Below, piece by piece: positions 14,263 to 21,684 of a stretch of DNA of 22,493 nt; positions within the stretch are counted from its first letter, which is position 1; each line of letters begins with the position of its first letter. The stretch comes from Thermoplasmatota archaeon (GTDB lineage Archaea > Thermoplasmatota > E2 > DHVEG-1), in contig JAGXLH010000018.1 of the NCBI GenBank assembly GCA_018334795.1, positions 1 through 22,493 on the forward strand, given 5' to 3'. The notes beneath the pieces were generated by a model. The model searched no databases and was not told the DNA's origin. It worked only from the letters and a program-made list of their open reading frames with translations. The position numbers were made by a program, and so were the translations under genes.

Positions 14263-14270
14263 TTTATAAT
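14263..14270 (+). promoter_or_regulatory. TATA box for the GH13 gene, near-leaderless
   Basis: TTTATAAT is centred about 30 bases before the ATG at 14296, so transcription should start within a few bases of it. Between them lies TTAATGTTAA (14279-14288), also found at 13358-13367. Confidence 0.5.
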
Positions 14271-14295
14271 CTACTTTTTTAATGTTAAATACAGC

Positions 14296-15471
14296 ATGAT
14301 AGATAATAGAAATAACAAGTGGATTGAAAATGCAATTATCTATCAAATCTTAATTGATCGATTCGCAGGATATAACCCAAAGAAAGACTGGAAAAAACCG
14401 GAGTTCATTGGTGGAAATATTAAAGGGATCATCGACGCACTTCCCTATCTAAAGAATCTTGGAGTAACTACATTATGGATCTCACCATTTTATAAAACCA
14501 GTGCATATCATGGATACCATATCACAGATTTTTATGAAGTTGATCCACATTTCGGAACAAAAAGGGAATTGAAAAGACTCATTGATTTAACCCATCAAAA
14601 TAATATGACAATTATTGCAGATTTTGTACCAAATCATGCCTCTAGGCATCACCCATTTTTTCAAGAAGCAATCTCTGAAAAAAATAGTCAATATAAAAAA
14701 TGGTTTTATTTTACTGAATGGCCAAAAAGATATCAATGTTTTCTCTCTGTTAAAGAACTTCCAAAATTAAATTTAAAGAATCCTGAGACTAAGAATCATA
14801 TCATTAATGCTGCAAAATATTGGCTTTCTTTTGGACTTGATGGATATCGAATCGATCACGTCATTGGTCCATCAAATACCTTTTGGAAAATATTTAGTCA
14901 AAAAATCAAAAAAGAATATCCAAAAGCTGTGTTATTTGGAGAAGCCTGGATGCAAGGAATAACCTGGAAAGAATTGAAAACAATTCAAATACCGTGGAAA
15001 AGATTGAAATGGTTACAAAAACGACCTTCGGATACGGTACTTCATAATTATGGCTCTTTTTTAGACGGCGTACTCGATTTTACTGCCCAACAATTATTCC
15101 AACATTACATGTTCAAACAAAATGGTTCTGAAGCGCAATTAAAAAAATCTCTTCAAAAACATTATAAAAAATTTCCATCTGATTTTTCACTCCCATTATT
15201 TTTAGATAATCACGACATGGACCGGGTATTGTTTCAATGTAATAATCATCTTAATCGACTAAAAAAAGCAGCAGAAATACAATTTTCTATTCCTCAACCA
15301 ATCATCATATACTATGGAACAGAACAAGGTATTTCTCAACAAAAATCTGTATGGTCAACATCCAACCATGGTGATCTATTAGCTCGTAAACCAATGCCCT
15401 GGAATAATACTGTGAATAATGAATTATATGATTTTTATAGAAACCTTATAAAAAGAAGGCTTGAAAATTAA
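14296..15471 (+). CDS. GH13 alpha-amylase-family glycoside hydrolase (barrel only)
   Basis: A 391-residue alpha-amylase-type enzyme acting on alpha-glucans or maltooligosaccharides. The family's conserved regions are in order: DFVPNHAS (109-116), GYRIDHV with nucleophile D187, FGEAW with acid/base E216, and FLDNHD with the transition-state stabiliser D307. It begins directly with the barrel (NAIIYQILIDRFAGY) and has no signal peptide, so it is probably intracellular. It ends at FYRNLIKRRLEN, exactly where family members leave the barrel and enter the C-terminal beta-sandwich (domain C), which is missing; no frame downstream continues it. A glycogen- or trehalose-related role is possible, but specificity cannot be assigned. 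Confidence 0.88.
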   Translation: MIDNRNNKWIENAIIYQILIDRFAGYNPKKDWKKPEFIGGNIKGIIDALPYLKNLGVTTLWISPFYKTSAYHGYHITDFYEVDPHFGTKRELKRLIDLTHQNNMTIIADFVPNHASRHHPFFQEAISEKNSQYKKWFYFTEWPKRYQCFLSVKELPKLNLKNPETKNHIINAAKYWLSFGLDGYRIDHVIGPSNTFWKIFSQKIKKEYPKAVLFGEAWMQGITWKELKTIQIPWKRLKWLQKRPSDTVLHNYGSFLDGVLDFTAQQLFQHYMFKQNGSEAQLKKSLQKHYKKFPSDFSLPLFLDNHDMDRVLFQCNNHLNRLKKAAEIQFSIPQPIIIYYGTEQGISQQKSVWSTSNHGDLLARKPMPWNNTVNNELYDFYRNLIKRRLEN

Positions 15472-15522
15472 AAAAACCAATTCTCCTAAAAAATTGAATA
15501 CTTTCACTAAGGGGTGGCGTAC

Positions 15523-15532
15523 TTTTATAAAT
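15523..15532 (+). promoter_or_regulatory. TATA box for radA
   Basis: TTTTATAAAT is centred about 39 bases before the radA ATG (15567), giving a leader of roughly 13 bases that contains an AGGTAAT ribosome-binding motif six bases before the start. Confidence 0.5.
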
Positions 15533-15566
15533 GTTTTCTTTATTACAGTGTAACTAAGGTAATGTT

Positions 15567-16520
15567 ATGGGGAAAGAAATTGAAACTCATTCAATAGATG
15601 ATTTACCAGGTGTTGGTCCAGCAACAGCTGAAAAACTGAGAGATGCAGGATACACAGATGTCATGAGCATTGCTGTTTCATCACCAAAAGAGCTTACAGA
15701 TGCAGCTGAAATTGGAGAATCCACTGGAGCGAAAATGATTCTTCAAGCTAGAAAACTAGCAAATATTGGTGAATTTGAGACTGGTGCAGTGCTAATGGAT
15801 CGTCGATCGAAGGTGGGAAGAATTACAACAGGATCTAAAACTTTTGACGAATTACTCGGCGGAGGATTTGAAACACAATCAATCATTGAACTATTTGGTG
15901 AATTTGGTTCATCAAAGACACAAATTGCGCATCAGCTTTGTGTCACGGTACAACTTCCAAAGGAACAAGGTGGCATGGGGAAAGGTGCTTATTTTATCGA
16001 TACGGAAAATACGTTTCGGCCTGAAAGAATTGTGCAAATGGCTGAAGCACTCGATCTGGACCCAGAGGAAGTCCTTGAAAACATTCATGTCGCCAGGGCA
16101 TATAATTCAAGTCATCAGATGTTACTTGTTGAAAAAGTTGTTGAGATGGCTAAAGAAAAACCGGGTGGACTACTCATTGTTGACTCATTAACGGCTCATT
16201 TTCGGGCAGAATATGTTGGAAGAGGAGCATTAGCTGATCGCCAACAAAAACTGAATAAACATATGCATGATCTTCTTCGGTGGAGTGATTTAAACAATGG
16301 TGCAGTCTGTGTTACTAATCAAGTATCATCTAAACCAGATGCATTTTTTGGAGATCCTACTCGACCTATTGGTGGACATATCGTTGGTCATACGGCAACG
16401 TTTCGTATTTATTTACGAAAAAGTAAAGGGCCAAAGCGAATTGCTCGATTAATTGATTCGCCACATTTGCCAGAAGGCGAAGCTGTGTTTACCGTAAAAC
16501 AAGAAGGTATTCGAAACTAG
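15567..16520 (+). CDS. radA: DNA repair and recombination protein RadA
   Basis: RadA is the archaeal RecA/Rad51 recombinase, forming ATP-dependent filaments on single-stranded DNA for strand exchange. The 317 residues show the N-terminal helix-hairpin-helix domain ([19 protein letters not shown], 10-28), the polymerisation motif FETG at 70-73, Walker A GEFGSSKT (111-118), Walker B LLIVDS (202-207), and the DNA-binding loop 2 region leading to [14 protein letters not shown] (267-280). The C-terminus ([12 protein letters not shown]) is complete. The Walker A residue before the lysine is serine, where most RadA proteins have glycine. No intein interrupts it. The ATG has AGGTAAT upstream. Confidence 0.97.
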   Translation: MGKEIETHSIDDLPGVGPATAEKLRDAGYTDVMSIAVSSPKELTDAAEIGESTGAKMILQARKLANIGEFETGAVLMDRRSKVGRITTGSKTFDELLGGGFETQSIIELFGEFGSSKTQIAHQLCVTVQLPKEQGGMGKGAYFIDTENTFRPERIVQMAEALDLDPEEVLENIHVARAYNSSHQMLLVEKVVEMAKEKPGGLLIVDSLTAHFRAEYVGRGALADRQQKLNKHMHDLLRWSDLNNGAVCVTNQVSSKPDAFFGDPTRPIGGHIVGHTATFRIYLRKSKGPKRIARLIDSPHLPEGEAVFTVKQEGIRN

Positions 16521-16612
16521 AATATCTTAACATTTACTTTATTAAAAGCAAACACTTAAATCCTTTATTTTCTTTATAAGTATCTATATTATTAGGAAAG
16601 GTGGAATATACT

Positions 16613-16798
16613 ATGGCATTTGAATACAAAGGTTGGACATTGTATACTCGTGAGGTAACCTTAAAAGGTGGAAGAAAACAACCCATATATTTTTTTAGTA
16701 AAAGAAAACCAAAAAGTGGAAAACCAACTGATAAACCAGATGGATACACTGTTGGTGAAAATAAAAGAACTGGTCTTCCATACTTAAAGAAGAAATAA
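16613..16798 (+). CDS. Small basic protein, 61 residues, conserved-looking
   Basis: A 61-residue, lysine-rich protein: GWTLYTREVTLKGGRKQPIY near the N-terminus, then FFSKRKPKSGKP, DGYTVGENKRTGLPYLKKK at the end. The ATG at 16613 is chosen because AGGTGG lies eight bases upstream; an in-frame GTG at 16601 overlaps that motif. The sequence has strand-turn-strand character and looks like the small single-domain proteins conserved in many archaea and some bacteria, but I cannot name the family or function. It sits 92 bases after radA, followed by a T-rich stretch. Confidence 0.75.
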   Translation: MAFEYKGWTLYTREVTLKGGRKQPIYFFSKRKPKSGKPTDKPDGYTVGENKRTGLPYLKKK

Positions 16799-16825
16799 AG
16801 ATTCATAATGTTTTTTGATAAGACA

Positions 16826-16859
16826 TTTTTATTTTTTCTTCTTTTATTTCTTCTTTCTT
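16826..16859 (+). terminator. T-rich terminator after the small basic protein
   Basis: Several U-tracts (TTTTTATTTTTTCTTCTTTT and more) directly follow the gene and precede the next promoter, a normal archaeal termination pattern. Confidence 0.4.
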
Positions 16860-16916
16860 AACTTTTCTGGCGTTGCTTTTTTATAGACCTTTATTTTATC
16901 TTGATTTTGAAGATGT

Positions 16917-18065
16917 ATGAAAATTGGATTCATTGTTAACCCTATTGCAGGGATGGGTGGCCGTGTTGGATTAAAAGGAACTGATGGGGTATACGACGAA
17001 GCTGTTAATCTGGGTGCTCAACCCATTTCTTCTGAAAAAGCATTGATTGCAATCAAAACATTGATTGATGATTATCCTGAAGTATTAGATGATATCAAGT
17101 GGATATCTTGTGCAGGAAGCATGGGTAAAAATAGTTTAATAAATGCGGGAATCAACGAAGAAAAAATACATGTTGCATATGCCTCAGATTCTTTTGACGC
17201 GGGTAAAACCTCAACGAAGGATACCGTTAAAGCATGCAAGCATTTTGTTGATGAAGATGTTGATTTATTGGTGTTCTGTGGAGGTGATGGTACTGCTCGA
17301 GATATTGTTTCAATGGTGAAGAAAAACGTGCCGATTCTTGGCATCCCTTCTGGAGTGAAAATGCATTCTGGCGTGTTTGCCGTAACAGCGCATGCAGCCG
17401 GACCAATGATTGCCCGGTTTGTAAAAGGAGAATTACGTACTGGTGATGCTGAGATTATGGATCTTGACGAAACATTATATCGAAAGGGATCCTGGAAAGT
17501 TCGATTATATGATACTGCAATAGCAATTAATGAGCCAACATATGTTCAAGTTGGAAAAGCATCATTTGCTCAAATCAATGATGATGAAATAAAAAATGAT
17601 ATCACTGATCATATTGAGGAAGAATTAGATAATCACTCTGATACATTATACTTATTTGGATCTGGTGGAACTATCGATTATATTGCAAACAAATTATCCA
17701 TTGAAAATACCATTCTTGGCATTGATGCAATATATAAGAAAAAGAATATTGGAAAAGATGTTAATGAACAACAGTTGCTAACGTTAATGGATAGTTATGA
17801 CAATATTAAAGTGATTCTGAGTCCTATTGGTGCTCAGGGATTTATTTTCGGTCGAGGAAATTTGCAGTTAAGTCCTAAGATTATCAGAAAAATTGGTATA
17901 GATAATATTATCGTTGTTTCAACACCATCTAAATTAAAAGCTACTCCTGTTTTACGAGTAGATACAGGTGATGAAGCATTAGATAAGATGTTTGTAGATT
18001 ATGAGATGATGCTTGTTGTCATTGGTTATCGTATGAGCAGAGTTGTTCATATCACATCAATTTAA
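16917..18065 (+). CDS. COG3199-type ATP-NAD kinase-like protein
   Basis: A 382-residue protein of the predicted ATP- or polyphosphate-dependent NAD kinase family (COG3199). The N-terminus MKIGFIVNPIAGMGGRVGLKGTDG is distinctive for this group, and the kinase signature GGDGT is at residues 122-126 (FCGGDGTARD). PSGVKMHSGVFA (144-155) matches the conserved substrate-site region. The second half carries FGSGGTIDYIANKL and LGIDAIYKKK, typical of this long form. True NAD kinases (NadK) are about 280-300 residues, so NAD phosphorylation is likely but not proven; sphinganine-kinase-like activities share the fold. Expressed alone from a TATA-like TTTTTTATA near 16877-16885. Confidence 0.83.
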   Translation: MKIGFIVNPIAGMGGRVGLKGTDGVYDEAVNLGAQPISSEKALIAIKTLIDDYPEVLDDIKWISCAGSMGKNSLINAGINEEKIHVAYASDSFDAGKTSTKDTVKACKHFVDEDVDLLVFCGGDGTARDIVSMVKKNVPILGIPSGVKMHSGVFAVTAHAAGPMIARFVKGELRTGDAEIMDLDETLYRKGSWKVRLYDTAIAINEPTYVQVGKASFAQINDDEIKNDITDHIEEELDNHSDTLYLFGSGGTIDYIANKLSIENTILGIDAIYKKKNIGKDVNEQQLLTLMDSYDNIKVILSPIGAQGFIFGRGNLQLSPKIIRKIGIDNIIVVSTPSKLKATPVLRVDTGDEALDKMFVDYEMMLVVIGYRMSRVVHITSI

Positions 18066-18229
18066 TCAAAAAATATTATTGAATGTTATTCAAATATTTC
18101 TTCATAAAATAATTTTTTTGACCAACAGATTTTAATACAATTTTTACTTTCAGTAATTACAAACCCATACGTAACTGAAGAGTATATTTCATAAGATAAA
18201 AAAATAAAATTTTAGGGGAATAGTAAAAA

Positions 18230-19414
18230 ATGAAACAAAAAACTACAGCATTTTTTAAAGATGAATTTAACGATTTAGACGAAAAAGGGTACACTTGGAC
18301 TATTCGACGACTTGAAGGGCCTTCTAAGCCTCATGTTACCGTGGATGGTAAGAAATGCATTATGCTTGCATCTAATAATTATTTGAATTTAGCTAATCAT
18401 CCAAATCTTAGAAAAGCAGCGATTGAGGCGGTTGAAAAATATGGTGCTGCAGCAGGATCGGATTGGTCAATTGCTGGAACCATGGATGTGCATCAGGAAT
18501 TATTTGATCGTATCGCTGAATTCAAAAACACTGAATCTGCTGTTACATTTCAAACAGGTTTTGCGGTGAATGCCGGAGTGATCCCACAATTAGCAGGGAA
18601 AGGAGATATTCTTATCTCTGATGAGTTAAACCATGGGAGTATTATTGATGGTGTTCGACTAACAAAAGCAGATCGAGCGATTTATGGTCACTCGAATATG
18701 GGCGAACTGGAAAAAGTGTTAAAGGAAGCATCAAAAAAGGAATACCGTCGAGCTATTGTTATTACTGATGGTGTGTTCAGTATGGATGGAGATATTGCTA
18801 AAATGGATGAAATTTACAATCTCGCACATGAATATGGAGCATTAACTTATGTTGATGATGCTCATGGTGAAGGAGTGCTTGGTAATGGATATGGGATTGG
18901 AAAAGAATTTGATTTAGAAAAAGAAATTGATTTTCAAATGGGAACATTTTCCAAGGGATTCGGTGGTTTTGGTGGTATGTTTGCCGGCAGCGAATACACC
19001 GTGAAATATGCATGGAATACTGCGCGGTCTTGGTTATTGAGTGCTGCGTTTCCACCTCATGTTGCCGCAGTTAATTTAGCAGCGATGGATGTTGTTGAAA
19101 AGGAACCTGAACGGGTGAAGAAACTTTGGGATAATGCAAAATATTTCAAAAAGGAAATTGAAAGCCTTGGATTTGATACTGGTTACAGTCAAACTCCGAT
19201 TATACCTGCAATTGTTGGGGATAGTAAAAAAGCACAAACCCTTGCGAATATGATGTATGATGAAGGAATTTTTGCTCTTGCTATCGTGTTTCCAATGGTT
19301 GCTCGGGATAAAGCACGTATTCGTAATCAGATGAATGCGGGTATGACTCGTGAGGATTTGGATACTATTCTTCGTGTGTATGAAAAATTGGGTAAGAAAC
19401 TTGATCTTATCTAA
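18230..19414 (+). CDS. kbl: PLP-dependent 2-amino-3-ketobutyrate CoA ligase / AONS-family enzyme
   Basis: An alpha-oxoamine synthase of fold type I, 394 residues, condensing an amino acid with an acyl-CoA. Landmarks are LASNNYLNLANHP (47-58), SIAGTMDVHQELF (80-92), DELNHGSIIDG (131-141, with the cofactor-stacking histidine H135), VDDAHGEGVLG (208-218; D210, H212) and the PLP-binding lysine in GTFSKGFGGFGG (K242). The best fit is glycine C-acetyltransferase (threonine breakdown), but 8-amino-7-oxononanoate synthase (biotin) and related archaeal enzymes look alike; no threonine dehydrogenase or bio gene is nearby. The 18066-18229 gap before it has a TATA-like box near 18181 and an inverted repeat TTCAGT/ACTGAA. 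Confidence 0.88.
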   Translation: MKQKTTAFFKDEFNDLDEKGYTWTIRRLEGPSKPHVTVDGKKCIMLASNNYLNLANHPNLRKAAIEAVEKYGAAAGSDWSIAGTMDVHQELFDRIAEFKNTESAVTFQTGFAVNAGVIPQLAGKGDILISDELNHGSIIDGVRLTKADRAIYGHSNMGELEKVLKEASKKEYRRAIVITDGVFSMDGDIAKMDEIYNLAHEYGALTYVDDAHGEGVLGNGYGIGKEFDLEKEIDFQMGTFSKGFGGFGGMFAGSEYTVKYAWNTARSWLLSAAFPPHVAAVNLAAMDVVEKEPERVKKLWDNAKYFKKEIESLGFDTGYSQTPIIPAIVGDSKKAQTLANMMYDEGIFALAIVFPMVARDKARIRNQMNAGMTREDLDTILRVYEKLGKKLDLI

Positions 19415-19418
19415 TTCC

Positions 19419-19443
19419 TTTTTTTTCTTTTTTTAATTTTTTT
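19419..19443 (+). terminator. Triple poly-T terminator between kbl and the VOC gene
   Basis: Three T-runs of 8, 7 and 7 separated by C and AA follow the kbl stop. They should end most kbl transcription, leaving the VOC gene dependent on readthrough or an unseen promoter. Confidence 0.5.
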
Positions 19444-19456
19444 AGAAGGGTTTTTA

Positions 19457-19846
19457 ATGGTTGAATTAAAACATGTAGCATTAACCATTGATTCAAAAAA
19501 GCATGCAGTTCAGTTTTATGATCAGGTTTTAGATGGAAAATTAGTTAGAGAATTTGAAATTAATTCAGATCTTGTAACTCAGATTTTTTCAATAACTGTT
19601 TCTGATAAAATACCAGTAATGGTTTTTGAGGTAAACAAGGTTCAATTTGAAATTTTTATTGTAGATGATCAAAAGTTGGCTGATAGATTTGATCATGTGT
19701 GTATTTCAGTAAATGATGTGAATGAATTTAAAAAACAGTGTTTAACATATGGATTACCTGTTTCAGTCATTCCTAAAGGTGAAAAAGAGTTAGTGTTCAT
19801 CAAGGATTTTGTTGGTAATTTATTTGAGATTAAACAGAGAGGATGA
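19457..19846 (+). CDS. VOC-superfamily protein (glyoxalase / epimerase-like)
   Basis: A 129-residue vicinal-oxygen-chelate protein made of two beta-alpha-beta-beta-beta modules. The candidate metal ligands are in the expected places: the N-terminal histidine in LKHVALTI (H6), glutamate in VQFEIFIV, histidine in FDHVCISV, and the C-terminal glutamate in NLFEIKQRG. Members include glyoxalase I, methylmalonyl-CoA epimerase and dioxygenases, so the reaction is open. The length fits single-domain epimerase or glyoxalase types. Start ATG 19457, with AAGGG seven bases upstream. It converges with the minus-strand unknown gene 10 bases away. Confidence 0.8.
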   Translation: MVELKHVALTIDSKKHAVQFYDQVLDGKLVREFEINSDLVTQIFSITVSDKIPVMVFEVNKVQFEIFIVDDQKLADRFDHVCISVNDVNEFKKQCLTYGLPVSVIPKGEKELVFIKDFVGNLFEIKQRG

Positions 19847-19856
19847 TTTTTTTAAT

Positions 19857-20243
19857 TCATTGTTGCTTTGTGTTTTGTTTAATGATATGATCTATGGTAT
19901 CCTGCCCGTAATTTTTCTGAGTTGATTCTTTTTTGTTAATTGGGAGATTATCAATGGTTTGATTGATCGACTCGATTTCATTATCTATCTTTTGTTTTTC
20001 ATGTAAGTGTGACTTGGGTTGTTTTTTGGTAAATGTTACAACGGGTGATTGCTGTTGGTTTTTTAGCAAGTGAATTGCATCGATGAGGAATTGTTGTTCT
20101 TCATGAGTGGGCGTCCAAGATATGGTGTGTTCATCAGTAGTGATATTTGTTGCTTGCGGGTTGAGATGAGCAGTTAATGACATTTGACCTGTGTTTGGAT
20201 CCTTTATTAATTCTATTTTACAATAAATATTACGTTGTGCCAT
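19857..20243 (-). CDS. Hypothetical protein, 128 residues
   Basis: Not recognised. The first 60 residues look like a small folded domain: beta-strand-like NIYCKIELI, SLTAHLNP, TISWTPT followed by a helix (HEEQQFLIDAIHLLKNQQ). The rest is a long polar tail rich in Lys, Gln and Asn (about residues 62-128) with no hydrophobic core, probably disordered or an extended helix. No cysteine cluster and no membrane segment. The ATG at 20243 is preceded by an AAGGCGAAG motif. Convergent with the VOC gene. Confidence 0.6.
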   Translation of the reverse strand: MAQRNIYCKIELIKDPNTGQMSLTAHLNPQATNITTDEHTISWTPTHEEQQFLIDAIHLLKNQQQSPVVTFTKKQPKSHLHEKQKIDNEIESINQTIDNLPINKKESTQKNYGQDTIDHIIKQNTKQQ

Positions 20244-20372
20244 AGTTTACTTCGCCTTGTTGCATCCCATCAATGCTTTTGGTAGATTTGAAACATTCTT
20301 GACTTTAATAGTTTTTTGTTTTTTTTATTCTTTTATTATGTTTCTGAGGGGGCTCTAAGTTAAAAAGCATAG

Positions 20373-20380
20373 ATTTATAA
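20373..20380 (+). promoter_or_regulatory. TATA-like box for the membrane protein gene
   Basis: ATTTATAA lies about 42 bases before the ATG at 20419, predicting a leader of about 15 bases. The 20244-20418 gap otherwise contains only T-rich sequence. Confidence 0.4.
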
Positions 20381-20418
20381 GTAACAAATGATAATAATTT
20401 GATTGTGGTATTGTTTCC

Positions 20419-20880
20419 ATGAAATTATCTAGCATTCGTGTTATTTCATTAGGTATTATTTTTTTATTACTTGTTATTCCTTCGTTTCAAGCTATTGAAA
20501 AACAAGTAGTAGAAACAGAATATAAGAATCGAGTTGACTTTTTTATCCGTGTTGATGGTTTTTATAAGAATTCGTTATTGCAAAAAATTTGGGGGATTAT
20601 TGAGATTTTAACTGGTATTGGATTATCTATTCTTATCACTCAATTGTTTTCATTACGTGTTCTTCCAATTATTTTAGAAATTGGTTTTGGTCCAGTTGTA
20701 TTTTTACTTGTAATGATAGTGATGTTAACTGTACCTGTTCAATTGTTAAATGGTTTTTGTTTACTGTTAGAAAAACAGTTTAGTTTAGGTCGTTTTCAAA
20801 CATTGGTATTGACTATTTTTTCTTTTTTAGTATACATCATTGGGAATTTTTTGGTAAAAGCAAAGATTCCAATATACTAA
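20419..20880 (+). CDS. Predicted four-helix membrane protein, unknown function
   Basis: A 153-residue membrane protein. Hydrophobic segments are at about residues 8-25 (possible signal anchor), 57-78 (IWGIIEILTGIGLSILIT), 84-112 (PIILEIGFGPVVFLLVMIVM) and 126-146 (LVLTIFSFLVYIIGNFLV). A hydrophilic, charged loop lies between the first two. No recognised motif. The start ATG 20419 directly begins the first hydrophobic segment. It is followed on the same strand by a coiled-coil protein about 100 bases on, and they may work together. Confidence 0.65.
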   Translation: MKLSSIRVISLGIIFLLLVIPSFQAIEKQVVETEYKNRVDFFIRVDGFYKNSLLQKIWGIIEILTGIGLSILITQLFSLRVLPIILEIGFGPVVFLLVMIVMLTVPVQLLNGFCLLLEKQFSLGRFQTLVLTIFSFLVYIIGNFLVKAKIPIY

Positions 20881-20982
20881 CTCTTGATAATGAGTCAATT
20901 CTTTTAGTTACCTGGGTGAATTTAAAGTAGTATTGATTTATTTCTTTATTTGTGAGTTTATTATTTGTTAAGGTTGATTGAT

Positions 20983-21474
20983 ATGAAAGAAGGATATTTT
21001 CAAAAGAAATTAACTGAGCTTGCTGAAAAACAACAAGATCTTTCATCAGCGTTACAATTATTAGAAGCTGAGATCGATAGGCTTGAATCTAGGATTGGTG
21101 GATTAAAGCCAGTAATTAAACGATTAAATGATGTAGAAGCATTCAAGCAACAATCATTAGAAGTGTTAAAAAAGGAAAATGAGAAGAAGATTAATCAAGT
21201 TAAAAATGAAATTGGTGAAAAGGCTAGTAAACAAGTTAAAGATATTACTCGTGAAAAAGCAGCTATTTTAGAAAAGAGTAGTAAGCAAATTGAAAAGGAT
21301 GAAGCATTATTTAAAAAATATGCTAAAAGTATTTCTTCAATTGAAGCTGATATTTCTTTTGTAAAAGAATTCCATCGATTATTAGTTATGAAACTAGTAA
21401 ATAAAGGCATTCTTTCATACCATGAGCAGCAGGAGATTGAGAGGCGATCTACAAAAAAGATAAAAAAGAAGTGA
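20983..21474 (+). CDS. Coiled-coil protein, unknown function
   Basis: A 163-residue, highly charged, almost entirely alpha-helical protein. Heptad-like patterns run through residues 10-50 (LTELAEKQQDLSSALQLLEA, EIDRLESRI) and 60-120 (lysine/glutamate-rich, KQIEKDEALFKKYAKSISSI). A more hydrophobic stretch (FVKEFHRLLVMKLVNKGIL) near 125-143 could be a dimer or partner contact, followed by a basic tail. The ATG at 20983 is preferred because AAGGTTGAT lies upstream; an in-frame TTG occurs at 20965. Structural or scaffold function is likely, but no family is recognised. The preceding gene is a membrane protein. Confidence 0.65.
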   Translation: MKEGYFQKKLTELAEKQQDLSSALQLLEAEIDRLESRIGGLKPVIKRLNDVEAFKQQSLEVLKKENEKKINQVKNEIGEKASKQVKDITREKAAILEKSSKQIEKDEALFKKYAKSISSIEADISFVKEFHRLLVMKLVNKGILSYHEQQEIERRSTKKIKKK

Positions 21475-21530
21475 AAGTATCGAATTTAATTAACACACTT
21501 ATTTTTATTTTTGAAAATTATTCAACGTAA

Positions 21531-21540
21531 TATTTAAATA
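21531..21540 (+). promoter_or_regulatory. TATA box of a probable small RNA
   Basis: TATTTAAATA is an ideal TATA box. Transcription would start near 21560, where no protein-coding gene follows on this strand. Confidence 0.5.
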
Positions 21541-21559
21541 GGGTATATCTATGTCGGAA

Positions 21560-21643
21560 TCTCACCAGCCTAACAAGAATGCTGTTTAACATAAGGCGGA
21601 GGAAAACTATGATTATTTTCTTTTGAAAATAATCTCGTTTTTT
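21560..21643 (+). ncRNA. Putative small RNA, about 84 nt
   Basis: Between a strong TATA box and a hairpin terminator lies a transcript of about 84 bases with no substantial open frame. It contains GGCGGAGG (21596-21603), a near match to a Shine-Dalgarno sequence, placed seven bases before an ATG that opens only a five-codon frame inside the terminator hairpin. The 5' part can fold (GCCT with AGGC, AACA with TGTT). An upstream 12-codon frame starting at 21551 begins before the predicted transcription start, so is unlikely to be translated. It could be a trans-acting RNA or a leader peptide without its downstream gene. No known RNA family is recognised. Confidence 0.4.
21611..21643 (+). terminator. 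Hairpin plus T6 terminator
   Basis: GATTATTTTC, loop TTTT, GAAAATAATC is a perfect 10-bp inverted repeat, followed after TCG by six T. This is a bacterial-style intrinsic terminator layout, though the stem is AT-rich. The polypyrimidine stretch 21649-21684 follows. Confidence 0.55.
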
Positions 21644-21684
21644 AATTGCCCCCCTTTTATTTTTCCTCCCCTTTTTGCCTCCTT

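Noticed and set aside
21551..21589. 12-codon frame MSESHQPNKNAV before the small RNA
   Set aside because: Its ATG lies only about 16 bases after the TATA box centre, upstream of the expected transcript start, and it has no ribosome-binding motif.
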